DNA of 64,000 bases from Porphyromonas uenonis DSM 23387 = JCM 13868 (GTDB lineage Bacteria; Bacteroidota; Bacteroidia; Bacteroidales; Porphyromonadaceae), in assembly GCF_000482365.1 (NCBI RefSeq), contig NZ_KI535306.1, positions 4,398 through 68,397 on the forward strand, in the 5' to 3' direction. The notes below the pieces were generated by a model that saw nothing but the letters and a program-made list of their open reading frames with translations, ran no database searches and was not told the origin of the DNA. Below are positions 18,307-27,139 of this stretch, piece by piece. A program made the position numbers and the translations under genes. The first letter of the stretch is position 1; every line of letters starts with the position of its first letter.

Positions 18307-18380
18307 TGGAGGTTCGTGGCGGATTTGAACCGCCGTACACGGTTTTGCAGACCGTTGCCTAACCACTCGGCCAACGAACC
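18307..18380 (-). tRNA. tRNA-Cys (GCA)
   Basis: Read on the - strand: acceptor GGTTCGT (from 18380) pairs with ACGAACC, the D-arm and the TTCAAATC T-loop are present, and the anticodon loop CTGCAAA gives GCA. The discriminator T is followed by an encoded CCA (18309-18307). Confidence 0.97.
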
Positions 18381-18509
18381 ATTACCTTCGTGATTACGGC
18401 TACAAAGGTACAACAATTTTTGAACAAACCAAATGCTTCGGCTCTTTCGCTAGGGCTACGCATGATAAAAAATGTGGTCGTTTCATTTCCTACCTAGAAA
18501 TTTGACCAA

Positions 18510-18676
18510 TTCCTAGGTAGCTATTTGGCAAATTCCTAGGTAGGAATTCCATTCTTCAGGAGGAAGGTGTAATCAGAGGGGCTCTGTAGCCACTGTGTAG
18601 AGATAATCGAAAAGCGCATTTCCTAGTTATCGTCATGTGCAGCTCCTAGCAGACTGGCGTGGTTACCATGCGTCAG
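18510..18676 (+). repeat. Dispersed intergenic repeat, copy A
   Basis: About 165 bp similar (roughly 80% by eye) to 43036-43200 in the same orientation. It begins with CCTAGGTAG-type palindromes, contains GGAGGAAGGTGTAATCAGA, and ends GCGTCAG. It contributes the sequence just upstream of the lysS promoter. The rest of the 18381-18855 gap has no gene. Confidence 0.7.
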
Positions 18677-18684
18677 ATCGGCTT

Positions 18685-18715
18685 TTGGTAGTGAGGCTTA
18701 AAATGAGTACTTTTG
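18685..18715 (+). promoter_or_regulatory. Promoter of the lysS operon
   Basis: TTG (18685-18687), a 20-bp spacer and TACTTTTG (18708-18715). It begins just after the dispersed repeat and leaves a leader of about 135 nt before the lysS ATG. Confidence 0.6.
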
Positions 18716-18855
18716 CAGAGGGTGTATCATAGATACCCCGTAAGCTGGCTTGAGCCGATCTTGTCTCCCTAGCTGATTCGATGGGAGGAGGTAGGCTTTT
18801 ACCACCTAGACTGTATGCTCAGCGGGTGGAAGCGTTTTTATACTTAACTATAGTT

Positions 18856-20595
18856 ATGGACTTACACTTACTAGAACTTAGTGATCAGGAGATAGCACGT
18901 CGCAACAGCCTAGACGAGATCCGTCAGATGGGCATCAACCCTTATCCAGCAGCCGAGTATGTCGTGACGGCACATGCTCAGGAGATACAGGACCAATATC
19001 AAGATGAGGCGCCTCGCATGGAGGTAAGCATCGCTGGTCGTGTCATGAGTCGACGCATCATGGGCAAGGCTTCCTTCATGGAACTTCAAGACGCCTCGGG
19101 GCGTATACAGGTTTATGTGACTCGTGATGACCTCTGCCCTGGAGAGGATAAGGATCTATACAACAAGCTCTTTAAGAAGCTCCTCGACATTGGCGACATT
19201 GTTGGTGTCAAGGGCTTTGTCTTCCGCACCCAAACGGGTGAGATCTCGGTGCATGCCGAGGAGCTAACCTTGCTGAGCAAGGCGCTACGTCCGCTCCCCA
19301 TCGTCAAGGCTAAGGACGATCAGGTCTTCGACGGCTTTACCGATCCTGAGCTACGCTACCGCCGTCGCTATGTGGATCTGATAGTCAATGAGGAGGTGAA
19401 GGGCATCTTCATCAAGCGTACGAAGATCTTCCAGTCGATGCGCAACTTCTTCAATTCACGAGGCTACCTAGAGGTAGATACGCCTGTGCTGCAGTCTATC
19501 CCGGGTGGCGCAGCGGCTCGTCCTTTCGTGACACATCACAATGCGCTTGACATACCACTCTACCTGCGCATCGCCAATGAGCTTTACCTAAAGAGGCTGA
19601 TCGTGGGTGGCTTCGAGGGGGTTTACGAGTTTAGTCGTAACTTCCGCAATGAGGGTATGGACCGAACGCACAATCCTGAGTTTACCTGCATGGAGATCTA
19701 TGTCGCCTACAAGGACTACCGCTGGATGATGCAGATGACGGAGCAGATGATCGAGCATATCTGTCAGGAGGTGCTAGGCTCTACGACCATTCAGGTAGGG
19801 GAGCACACGATCGAGTTTAAGCCTCCCTATCGTCGCCTCACGATGATCGACGCTATCCAAGAGTATGGCGGGGTCAATATCGATGGCATGGACGAGGCTG
19901 AGCTTCGCAAGGTGTGCCAAGCTAAGGGTGTGGAGATCGACGAAACGATGGGTGTCGGCAAGCTGATCGACGAACTCTTTGGCGCCGTTGCTGAGCCACA
20001 CTTGATACAGCCGACCTTCATCATAGACTATCCGAAGGCGATGTCTCCGCTTACTAAGGAGCACCGCGATAGAAGCGATCTGACGGAGCGCTTCGAGCTA
20101 TTTGTCAATGGTAAGGAACTGGCCAATGCTTACTCAGAGCTTAATGATCCGATAGATCAGCGTCACCGCTTTGAGGATCAGCTACGTCTGAGCGAGCGTG
20201 GAGACGATGAGGCTATGTATATCGATCACGACTTCCTACGTGCGCTAGAGTTTGGCATGCCCCCCACGTCTGGTATGGGTATCGGTATGGATCGTCTGGT
20301 GATGCTTCTGACTGGTCAGGAGAGTATCCAGGAGGTATTGCTCTTTCCACAGATGCGTCCAGAGATACAGCCTAAGCGTGACAAAGAGGAGGCTTATGAA
20401 GCCGTTGGCATAGACAAAACTTGGGTGCCACTCTTGCAGAAGGCTGGGTACCTCACTGTCGCAGACCTCGCGGGCAAAGCTCCCGGCAAGGTGATGCAGC
20501 AGATGATGGATATCAATAAGAAGTATAAGCTAGGCTTGCAGATCCCCGCACTGGAAGAAATATCCCAGTGGGTGGGCGAGGAGTCTACGAAATAA
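18856..20595 (+). CDS. lysS: Lysyl-tRNA synthetase, class II
   Basis: 579 residues. An OB-fold anticodon-binding domain (about 55-150) precedes the class II core: motif 2 ([18 protein letters not shown], about 260-278) and motif 3 ([11 protein letters not shown], about 472-482). A C-terminal extension of about 70 residues after the core ends in a helix-hairpin-like segment ([15 protein letters not shown]); this extra part is usual in Bacteroidales LysS. It charges tRNA-Lys. The ATG at 18856 ([12 protein letters not shown]) matches the family; the frame extends upstream to 18781 without likely coding. First gene of a run reaching dxr. Confidence 0.96.
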   Translation: MDLHLLELSDQEIARRNSLDEIRQMGINPYPAAEYVVTAHAQEIQDQYQDEAPRMEVSIAGRVMSRRIMGKASFMELQDASGRIQVYVTRDDLCPGEDKDLYNKLFKKLLDIGDIVGVKGFVFRTQTGEISVHAEELTLLSKALRPLPIVKAKDDQVFDGFTDPELRYRRRYVDLIVNEEVKGIFIKRTKIFQSMRNFFNSRGYLEVDTPVLQSIPGGAAARPFVTHHNALDIPLYLRIANELYLKRLIVGGFEGVYEFSRNFRNEGMDRTHNPEFTCMEIYVAYKDYRWMMQMTEQMIEHICQEVLGSTTIQVGEHTIEFKPPYRRLTMIDAIQEYGGVNIDGMDEAELRKVCQAKGVEIDETMGVGKLIDELFGAVAEPHLIQPTFIIDYPKAMSPLTKEHRDRSDLTERFELFVNGKELANAYSELNDPIDQRHRFEDQLRLSERGDDEAMYIDHDFLRALEFGMPPTSGMGIGMDRLVMLLTGQESIQEVLLFPQMRPEIQPKRDKEEAYEAVGIDKTWVPLLQKAGYLTVADLAGKAPGKVMQQMMDINKKYKLGLQIPALEEISQWVGEESTK

Positions 20596-20656
20596 TCATA
20601 GTTCACGCATAGCTCTCTCTTGCTAGAGGGCATGGCGTGTATACGGTACAGTCAAT

Positions 20657-21664
20657 ATGGATATTGGTCGCATAGGCATACTAGGTAGTGGTAGCTGGGC
20701 TACTGCACTGGCTAAGATCTCTCTAGAGTCTACGCCTGAGATAAATTGGTATGTGCGTCGAGATGATCAGGTGCAGCGCTTTAAGGCTACGGGGCATAAC
20801 CCCGACTACCTCTCTAGTGCTGCCTTTGATACGGATCGGATAACCTTCTACACAGAGGGCTCGATCAACCCTTTCTTTCGCAATAGTGACACCATCATCT
20901 TGGTGACCCCTTCGCCCTACATCAAGCACTACCTCAAGAAGGTGAAGCGTAGTAGCATGCGTGGCAAGCTGGTCATCAATGCGGTCAAGGGAATCGTGCC
21001 TGACGAAAACCTTTTGGTCTCAGAGTTCCTCATCCAGGAGTTCTCCTTGCCGAAAGAGCAGATCGGCGTGGTGAGTGGCCCCTGTCACGCTGAGGAGGTG
21101 GCGCAGGAGCGTCGTAGTTACTTGACCACAGGGTCTTACAGCGATGAGCTGGCGCATCTGATGGCTGATACGCTCTCGTGTGACTACATTACCTGCACCA
21201 CGTCGGACGATGTGGTCGGCATCGAGTTTGCCTCGGTACTAAAGAACATCTACGCCATCGCTGCGGGTATCTGCAACGGACTCAACTACGGAGACAACTT
21301 CCAGAGCGTCCTCATCAGCAATGCGATTGCTGAGATGAATAGCTTTGTCAATACGGTACACCTGCTCAACCATCGTGTCATCACCAACTCGGTCTATCTA
21401 GGCGATCTGCTCGTGACTGCTTACTCCAACTATAGTCGCAACCGAACCTTCGGTACGATGATCGGCAAGGGATACAGTGTCAAGGCAGCGCAGGTAGAGA
21501 TGGAGATGGTGGCGGAGGGCTACTACGGTGCTAAGTGCGTGCGCGAACTTAACACGACACGCTACCGAGTCAATATGCCGATCATGGATGCTGTCTACGA
21601 GATACTCTATAATAAGCAGTCGGCCAAGGAAACCATCGAGCGACTTTCGCTCAAGTTCCGCTAA
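20657..21664 (+). CDS. gpsA: Glycerol-3-phosphate dehydrogenase [NAD(P)+]
   Basis: 335 residues. An N-terminal Rossmann motif GILGSGSWATALAK (about 7-20) is followed by NAVKGI (about 110-115), the SGPCHAEE segment (about 141-148) and the helical substrate domain containing KN(I/V)YAIAAGICNG (about 201-213). It reduces dihydroxyacetone phosphate to sn-glycerol 3-phosphate for phospholipid synthesis. Lies 61 bp after lysS and 36 bp before pgi on the same strand. Confidence 0.95.
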   Translation: MDIGRIGILGSGSWATALAKISLESTPEINWYVRRDDQVQRFKATGHNPDYLSSAAFDTDRITFYTEGSINPFFRNSDTIILVTPSPYIKHYLKKVKRSSMRGKLVINAVKGIVPDENLLVSEFLIQEFSLPKEQIGVVSGPCHAEEVAQERRSYLTTGSYSDELAHLMADTLSCDYITCTTSDDVVGIEFASVLKNIYAIAAGICNGLNYGDNFQSVLISNAIAEMNSFVNTVHLLNHRVITNSVYLGDLLVTAYSNYSRNRTFGTMIGKGYSVKAAQVEMEMVAEGYYGAKCVRELNTTRYRVNMPIMDAVYEILYNKQSAKETIERLSLKFR

Positions 21665-21700
21665 CGGACGAAACCTTTTAACCTAACACACGATACAACC

Positions 21701-23068
21701 ATGAAGACAGCCGCATCGCTCATTCAGATCGATACAACACATGCGCAGGCTCATCTATCGGCAGAGACCATCCGCCAGGCGGAGCAAGATGCGCTCGCAG
21801 CGATTCAGACGTTACACACAGGCTCGGGAGCTGGTAACGACTTCCTAGGCTGGCTCACACTCCCCGAGGAGACGCTCGAGCGTGACCTCTGCAAGCAGAT
21901 ACAGATGGTAGCCGATAGGCTTCGCCAGGAGTGCCTATATATAATATGTATAGGCATCGGGGGCAGTTACCTAGGTGGCAAGGCTGTCATGGAGGCACTC
22001 GGAGACCACTTCTCCACGCATCGTCAGCCAGAGCTAGGGCATCCGCAAGTACTCTTTGCAGGAAACAATATCAGCAGTGACTATCTGCACGATCTGATGG
22101 ATCTGGTCGTGGACAAGCCTTTTGGTATTGTCAATATCTCTAAGAGTGGTACGACAACCGAGCCAGCTATCGCCTTCCGCATGCTGAGTCAGTACTTAGT
22201 GGCTCGTGATGGTCAGGAGGTGGCTAAGCGACGTATCGTTGCCATTACCGACAAGAAGCGAGGCGCTCTGCGTCGCCTAGCAGACGAGCAGGGATACGAC
22301 ACCTTCGTCATACCAGATAACGTAGGCGGTCGCTTCTCCGTGCTGACTCCTGTGGGGCTGTTGCCGATTGCTTTGGCAGGCTTTGACATTGAGGCTTTGC
22401 TCCAGGGTGCCAGCGACACGGCGCTCATGTATAGTAGTACGGAGCATCCGTTAGAGACCCCAGCCGTGCAGTATGCCGTGACAAGACAAGCCGCCTATCG
22501 GGAGCGAGCTGTGAGCGAAGTGCTAGTCGCCTTCGAGCCACGGCTGAGTGCCATGGGGCAGTGGTGGATGCAGCTCTTTGGCGAGAGCGAAGGCAAGGAA
22601 GGCAAGGGACTACTCCCGCTCTCTCTGACCTACACGACCGATCTGCACTCGATGGGGCAGTGGATACAACAAGGTCCCCACAACATCCTCGAGACGATGA
22701 TCGTCGTCGACACGCCGAGAGACACGATCACCATCCCAACAGATGAGCAAAACCTAGACGGTCTCAACTACCTAGCGGGCGAGACGATGCACCATGTCAA
22801 TGAGCAGGCGCATCTAGGCACGCTCTTAGCGCACGAAGATGGCGGTGTGCCAGTTTTGCAGTTGCAGTTACCTCAGATTGACGCTAGGACGATTGGCGCC
22901 TTCATCTATACGATGGAGTATGCGGTCGCCATCAGTGGCTATATGATGGGGATCAACCCCTTTGACCAGCCAGGCGTGGAGGACTACAAGCGCAATATGT
23001 TTGCCCTCCTCGCTAAGCCAGGCTTCGAGAGCGAGACGAAAGCGATGCGCCAGCGACTCAACAAATGA
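21701..23068 (+). CDS. pgi: Glucose-6-phosphate isomerase
   Basis: 455 residues, typical of the shorter bacterial PGI type. The SIS-fold sugar-phosphate motifs are visible: CIGIGGSYLGGKA (about 84-96), NISKSGTTTEPA (about 144-155) and the C-terminal helix with ISGYMMGINPFDQPGVE. It interconverts glucose 6-phosphate and fructose 6-phosphate. The stop overlaps the first possible start of the following DUF4290 gene, suggesting coupled expression. Confidence 0.96.
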   Translation: MKTAASLIQIDTTHAQAHLSAETIRQAEQDALAAIQTLHTGSGAGNDFLGWLTLPEETLERDLCKQIQMVADRLRQECLYIICIGIGGSYLGGKAVMEALGDHFSTHRQPELGHPQVLFAGNNISSDYLHDLMDLVVDKPFGIVNISKSGTTTEPAIAFRMLSQYLVARDGQEVAKRRIVAITDKKRGALRRLADEQGYDTFVIPDNVGGRFSVLTPVGLLPIALAGFDIEALLQGASDTALMYSSTEHPLETPAVQYAVTRQAAYRERAVSEVLVAFEPRLSAMGQWWMQLFGESEGKEGKGLLPLSLTYTTDLHSMGQWIQQGPHNILETMIVVDTPRDTITIPTDEQNLDGLNYLAGETMHHVNEQAHLGTLLAHEDGGVPVLQLQLPQIDARTIGAFIYTMEYAVAISGYMMGINPFDQPGVEDYKRNMFALLAKPGFESETKAMRQRLNK

Positions 23069-23088
23069 ACTTACGACAGATTACAACA

Positions 23089-23778
23089 ATGACAGATACG
23101 ATACAAACAACCCACAAGAAGAGCTACCACGAGGCCATCCCTCTCCCTGAGTATGGACATCATATCCAGCACATGGTAGACCACTGCTTGACCATTGAGG
23201 ACCGCGACGAGCGGACTAGGTGCGCACACGCTATTGTCAAGGCGATGGCGATCATCCAGCCCGAGCAGGCTAAGAAGTCGGAGGATCACAAAGTCCTCTG
23301 GGATCACCTGGCCGTCATGGCGCACTTCGCGCTAGACATTGACTACCCCGTAGAGCCCATTCACGAGGAAGCGCTCCGTGGTGCGCCCGAGCCTTTGTCC
23401 TATCCTGAGGACGACATCATCTATCGCCACTATGGGCACCTCATTCAGGAGCTGATCAAGAAAGCGTGCGAGATGCCCGAAGGCGACGAGCGCGAGGCTT
23501 TGGCACTCTCCATTGCCAACCGTATGAAGCAAGCTTATATCTTGTGGAATAAGCGTGCCGTCGATGACTACACCATCTTTAAGGACCTTTACGAACTCTC
23601 TGGCGGTAAGCTCGTGCTGACCGAAGAGGAGCACCAGCTAGACGCTACCACACGGCACACACCTCAGGGACGGGGAGGCAACCGTTCTAGACGACAGTAC
23701 AGGCGTCCAGCACGAGGAGGCAACAACTCCAGAGGAGGAAGTCGCCGTGGCGGTCGTCCCAACCGTTCTAGACGTTAG
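23089..23778 (+). CDS. DUF4290 protein with Arg/Gly-rich tail
   Basis: 229 residues from ATG 23089; an in-frame ATG at 23065 overlapping the pgi stop is an alternative. The first ~190 residues are the helical DUF4290 domain, known only from Bacteroidetes. The last ~40 are an RG/RR-rich low-complexity tail of the kind found in RNA-binding proteins. Its place between pgi and murA is therefore a clue to co-expression rather than pathway. Function unknown; an RNA- or ribosome-associated role is speculation from the tail. Confidence 0.85.
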   Translation: MTDTIQTTHKKSYHEAIPLPEYGHHIQHMVDHCLTIEDRDERTRCAHAIVKAMAIIQPEQAKKSEDHKVLWDHLAVMAHFALDIDYPVEPIHEEALRGAPEPLSYPEDDIIYRHYGHLIQELIKKACEMPEGDEREALALSIANRMKQAYILWNKRAVDDYTIFKDLYELSGGKLVLTEEEHQLDATTRHTPQGRGGNRSRRQYRRPARGGNNSRGGSRRGGRPNRSRR

Positions 23779-23824
23779 CAGATACAGATAAACATCTCAC
23801 TTCTTACTCTTACGACACTAGCTT

Positions 23825-25135
23825 ATGGCATCTTACATCATCGAGGGAGGTCACAGACTCCAAGGCGAAGTAACCATACAAGGAGCTAAAAACGAAGCGC
23901 TCCAAGTTATCGCCGCCACCTTACTAACCAGCGAAGAGGTCATCCTAGAGAATGTACCAGACATCCTCGATGTCAACAACCTCATCAAACTCGTAGAGCT
24001 CCTCGGTGTCGAGGTGACACGACTCAGCCACGACAGCTATCGCTTCAGAGCTCAGGAGATAGATCTAGACTTCGTCGACTCTCCGCAGTTCCTCCATGAG
24101 AGCAAGATATTGCGAGGCTCCGTGCTTCTCGTCGGTCCTCTCGTCGGTCGTTGTAGACACGCCGTCTTTCCCAAGCCCGGCGGTGATCAGATAGGACGTC
24201 GTCGACTAGACACCCACCTGATCGGCATTGCCACCCTGGGGGCGGAGTGCGAGTATGATCAGGAGCGTAGAGCCTTTCGCATAGAGGTACCACACCTGCG
24301 GGGAGCTTATATGCACCTCGAGGAGGCATCCGTGACAGGTACCGCCAATGTGATCATGTCGGCAGTCCTAGCAGAGGGCAAGACGACTATATATAACGCT
24401 GCCTGCGAACCGTACATACAGCAGCTCTGTCGTATGCTCGTCTCTATGGGAGCCCACATCTCTGGCATCGGCTCTAACCTGCTCACCATCGAGGGTGTCG
24501 AGCGACTACACGGCACGACGCATCGTATCCTGCCCGATATGATCGAGGTGGGCAGCTTCATCGGTATCGCAGCCATGACGCAGAGCGAGCTAACGCTCAA
24601 GAACGTCGGTCTCCCCGACCTAGGACTCATCCCGCAGATGTTTCGCAAACTCGGCATTGAGATCATAGAGCGAGGCGATGACCTCATTATACCCGCCAGA
24701 GAGAGCTACGAGATAGAGACCTTTATGGATGGCTCTATCCTCACTATCGCCGATGCTCCGTGGCCAGGACTGACACCAGACTTGCTGAGCGTCTTCCTCG
24801 TTGTAGCGACACAGGCCAAGGGCACAGTCCTCATTCATCAGAAGATGTTTGAGAGCCGTCTCTTCTTTGTGGACAAGCTCATCGATATGGGCGCACAGAT
24901 CATCCTTTGCGACCCACACCGCGCAGTGGTCGTCGGCAAAGACCACCAGACCCGTCTGCGTCCTGCCGTGATGGCTTCGCCAGATATACGCGCTGGTATC
25001 GCTCTCTTGATAGCGGCCATGAGCGCCGATGGCACCAGCGTGGTCAACAATGCCGAGCAGATCGATCGTGGCTACCAGCATCTACACGAGCGGCTCAACG
25101 CTCTAGGCGCTCACATCGAGAGACGCGATGAGTAG
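23825..25135 (+). CDS. murA: UDP-N-acetylglucosamine 1-carboxyvinyltransferase, Asp-type active site
   Basis: 436 residues of the EPSP-synthase fold. QGAKNEALQ near 19-27 supplies the conserved Lys-Asn. The active-site loop reads PKPGGDQIGRRRLDTHL, with Asp121 where most bacterial MurA proteins carry the Cys that fosfomycin alkylates. MurA performs the first committed step of peptidoglycan synthesis in the cytoplasm. Asp-type MurA enzymes (for example in mycobacteria) are active but fosfomycin-insensitive, so natural resistance is expected. It overlaps rimM by 8 bp. Confidence 0.96.
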   Translation: MASYIIEGGHRLQGEVTIQGAKNEALQVIAATLLTSEEVILENVPDILDVNNLIKLVELLGVEVTRLSHDSYRFRAQEIDLDFVDSPQFLHESKILRGSVLLVGPLVGRCRHAVFPKPGGDQIGRRRLDTHLIGIATLGAECEYDQERRAFRIEVPHLRGAYMHLEEASVTGTANVIMSAVLAEGKTTIYNAACEPYIQQLCRMLVSMGAHISGIGSNLLTIEGVERLHGTTHRILPDMIEVGSFIGIAAMTQSELTLKNVGLPDLGLIPQMFRKLGIEIIERGDDLIIPARESYEIETFMDGSILTIADAPWPGLTPDLLSVFLVVATQAKGTVLIHQKMFESRLFFVDKLIDMGAQIILCDPHRAVVVGKDHQTRLRPAVMASPDIRAGIALLIAAMSADGTSVVNNAEQIDRGYQHLHERLNALGAHIERRDE

Positions 25136-25673
25136 CGCTATCACCTTTACCGTACCAGAGCTCACGCCCATTGGCCACTTAGGCAAGCCACACGGCGTGC
25201 GTGGTGAGCTGACCGCTTACCTGACCATCGAGCTAGAGACACTCTGCAGCGACCCTAGCAGCGAAGCCTTTTACCTCTTTGCTGAGATTGACGCTTTGCC
25301 CGTCCCGTACCAGCTCCTGAGCTATCGCAGCAAGGGAGACAGCTACCTGCTCACCCTGGCGCATGTCGCTGATCGCTCCATCGCTGAGAAGATGACTGGA
25401 TGGCGACTCTTCGTTTCCACAGAGCTCCTGGCAGAGAGCGAGGTCGCTTATAGCTGGGATCACTTCATCGGCTTCCGAGTGGTCACCCCCGAGGGAGAAC
25501 CTGTTGGAACGATCCTAGAGATCAATGATCAAACGGAAAACATCCTCCTCACCATCGAAAGCGCCGACGGCACCCAGCGCTTGATTCCCATCCACGAGGA
25601 ACTCGTTGAGACGATAGATCCTGAGAGCAAAACCATCCAGCTCCACATACCCCAAGGGCTCCTAGACCTGTAA
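25128..25673 (+). CDS. rimM: Ribosome maturation factor RimM
   Basis: 181 residues. The N-terminal RimM domain begins IGHLGKPHGVRGEL (about 12-25), and the C-terminal PRC-barrel part contains the DHFIGFRVV segment (about 107-115). It assists 30S head assembly and processing of 16S rRNA. The start lies inside murA, so translation is probably coupled; dxr follows after 33 bp. Confidence 0.93.
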   Translation: MSSAITFTVPELTPIGHLGKPHGVRGELTAYLTIELETLCSDPSSEAFYLFAEIDALPVPYQLLSYRSKGDSYLLTLAHVADRSIAEKMTGWRLFVSTELLAESEVAYSWDHFIGFRVVTPEGEPVGTILEINDQTENILLTIESADGTQRLIPIHEELVETIDPESKTIQLHIPQGLLDL

Positions 25674-25706
25674 GCTCACACCTTTCTCACAAGTAGACTA
25701 CACACT

Positions 25707-26852
25707 ATGCGACGCATCGCACTCTTTGGCTCGACAGGCAGTATCGGCACCCAGGCACTGGAGGTCATCTCCTTTCACCCCGAGCTACTCACCGTCTATG
25801 CCCTCACCACTCATCGCAACGTGCCTCTCCTCGTAGAGCAGGCGGAGAAATACCATCCGGCCGTCGTGGTCGTAGCTGACGAAAAAGCCGCCACAGAGCA
25901 CACTGCACTCCTCAAAAGGCTAACCTGCACCGTGCTCGTTGGCGCTGAGGGGCTCTGCGAACTGGCGCAGCATAGCGACTACGACGTCATGCTCTCCGCC
26001 CTCGTCGGCTTTGCGGGCTTGCGCCCCACACTCCTCGCTATCGAGAGCGGGCATGAGATCGCTTTGGCCAATAAGGAGACCCTCGTAGTGGCTGGTCAAC
26101 TCATCATGAGCTCTGCACAGGAGCACGGTGTGCGCATCCTCCCCGTGGACTCCGAGCACTCAGCCATCTACCAATGCTTGATGGGCGAAGGGACCCCTCT
26201 GGAGCGTATCTGGCTCACGGCAAGTGGAGGACCCTTCTGGCAGATGCCTCTCGACGAGCTAAGCCAGGTCTCCGTAGCTGATGCGCTACATCACCCACGC
26301 TGGTCGATGGGTGCTAAGGTGACGATCGACTCGGCGACGATGATGAACAAAGGCTTTGAGATGATGGAGGCGTGCCACCTCTTTGCCGTCCCAGCAGATC
26401 AGATCTCTATCTTGATACACCCTGAGAGCGTCGTGCACTCGATGGTGCAGTTTGCCGATGGCTCGGTCAAGGCGCAGCTAGCCGTCCCCGACATGCGTCT
26501 CCCGATCAGTCTAGCACTCCATGGTGGCGTGCGTGAGCCACTGCCCATAGCGCGTCAGCCCTTTGTCGGCACCACGCTTCACTTTGAGGAGCCAGACGCA
26601 GCCCACTTCCCCTGCTTGGGTCTCGCCTTCGAAGCCTTCAGACAGGGCGGCAATATCCCCTGCTTGCTCAATGCTGCCAACGAGGTCGCTGTGCGCGCCT
26701 TCCTCGATGAGCGTATTGGCTTCACCGAGATAGCGCGACTCATTGAGCCCATCATGACGGCCGTCCCCTATGATGCCACCCCGACGCTCGATGCTCTGCT
26801 GCACTACCACGACGTGGCGACCGCTTTAGCCACTGAGCAGCTCCCCCGATAG
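25707..26852 (+). CDS. dxr: 1-deoxy-D-xylulose 5-phosphate reductoisomerase
   Basis: 381 residues. NADPH-binding GSTGSIGTQALEV (about 8-20), LANKETLV (about 120-127), the metal-site segment PVDSEHSAIYQCL (about 146-158) and the DSATMMNKG(F)E motif (about 209-218) are present. It catalyses the second step of the non-mevalonate isoprenoid pathway, forming 2-C-methyl-D-erythritol 4-phosphate. Last gene of the lysS-dxr run, with a terminator right after. Confidence 0.96.
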   Translation: MRRIALFGSTGSIGTQALEVISFHPELLTVYALTTHRNVPLLVEQAEKYHPAVVVVADEKAATEHTALLKRLTCTVLVGAEGLCELAQHSDYDVMLSALVGFAGLRPTLLAIESGHEIALANKETLVVAGQLIMSSAQEHGVRILPVDSEHSAIYQCLMGEGTPLERIWLTASGGPFWQMPLDELSQVSVADALHHPRWSMGAKVTIDSATMMNKGFEMMEACHLFAVPADQISILIHPESVVHSMVQFADGSVKAQLAVPDMRLPISLALHGGVREPLPIARQPFVGTTLHFEEPDAAHFPCLGLAFEAFRQGGNIPCLLNAANEVAVRAFLDERIGFTEIARLIEPIMTAVPYDATPTLDALLHYHDVATALATEQLPR

Positions 26853-26877
26853 CCCCCTCGTCAAACGAACATCTGTG

Positions 26878-26908
26878 AGTCCTCGTAGTCCTGCTACGGG
26901 GACTTTTT
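26878..26908 (+). terminator. Terminator after dxr
   Basis: AGTCCTCGTAG (26878-26888) pairs with CTACGGGGACT (26894-26904), followed by a T tract. Confidence 0.85.
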
Positions 26909-26945
26909 GTTGCCTTAGGGCTAGAAGATGTAAGTTCCATCAGGT

Positions 26946-27070
26946 GAAACTGGAGTTTCAGCCCCCTTGGCACAAAAGTTTCATCCAGGTGAAACTAGAG
27001 TTTCTTCCGTATGAAACTGGAGTTTCTTCCGTATGAAACTAAAGTTTCCTCCGTATGAAACTAAAATCTC
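26946..27070 (+). repeat. 22-bp-period array of GAAACT-NN-AGTTTC palindromes
   Basis: Palindromes start at 26946, 26991, 27013, 27035 and 27057. The last four are exactly 22 bp apart, separated by TTCCGTAT-type octamers; the first is 45 bp (about two periods) away. The array ends 14 bp before the -33 TTG of the following gene. Confidence 0.75.
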
Positions 27071-27083
27071 TTGGGGAAAACGG

Positions 27084-27114
27084 TTGACCAAGAGTGCTAT
27101 TTATGCTACCTTTG
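27084..27114 (+). promoter_or_regulatory. Promoter of the LysM protein gene
   Basis: TTG (27084-27086), a 20-bp spacer and TACCTTTG (27107-27114), 26 bp before the ATG at 27140. Confidence 0.7.
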
Positions 27115-27139
27115 TCTAAGTAAAAAGAGAGATAAACCG

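Noticed and set aside
26946-27070. Repeat array considered as CRISPR
   Set aside because: Repeats are 14-bp palindromes with 8-bp nearly identical spacers; no unique spacers and no cas genes.
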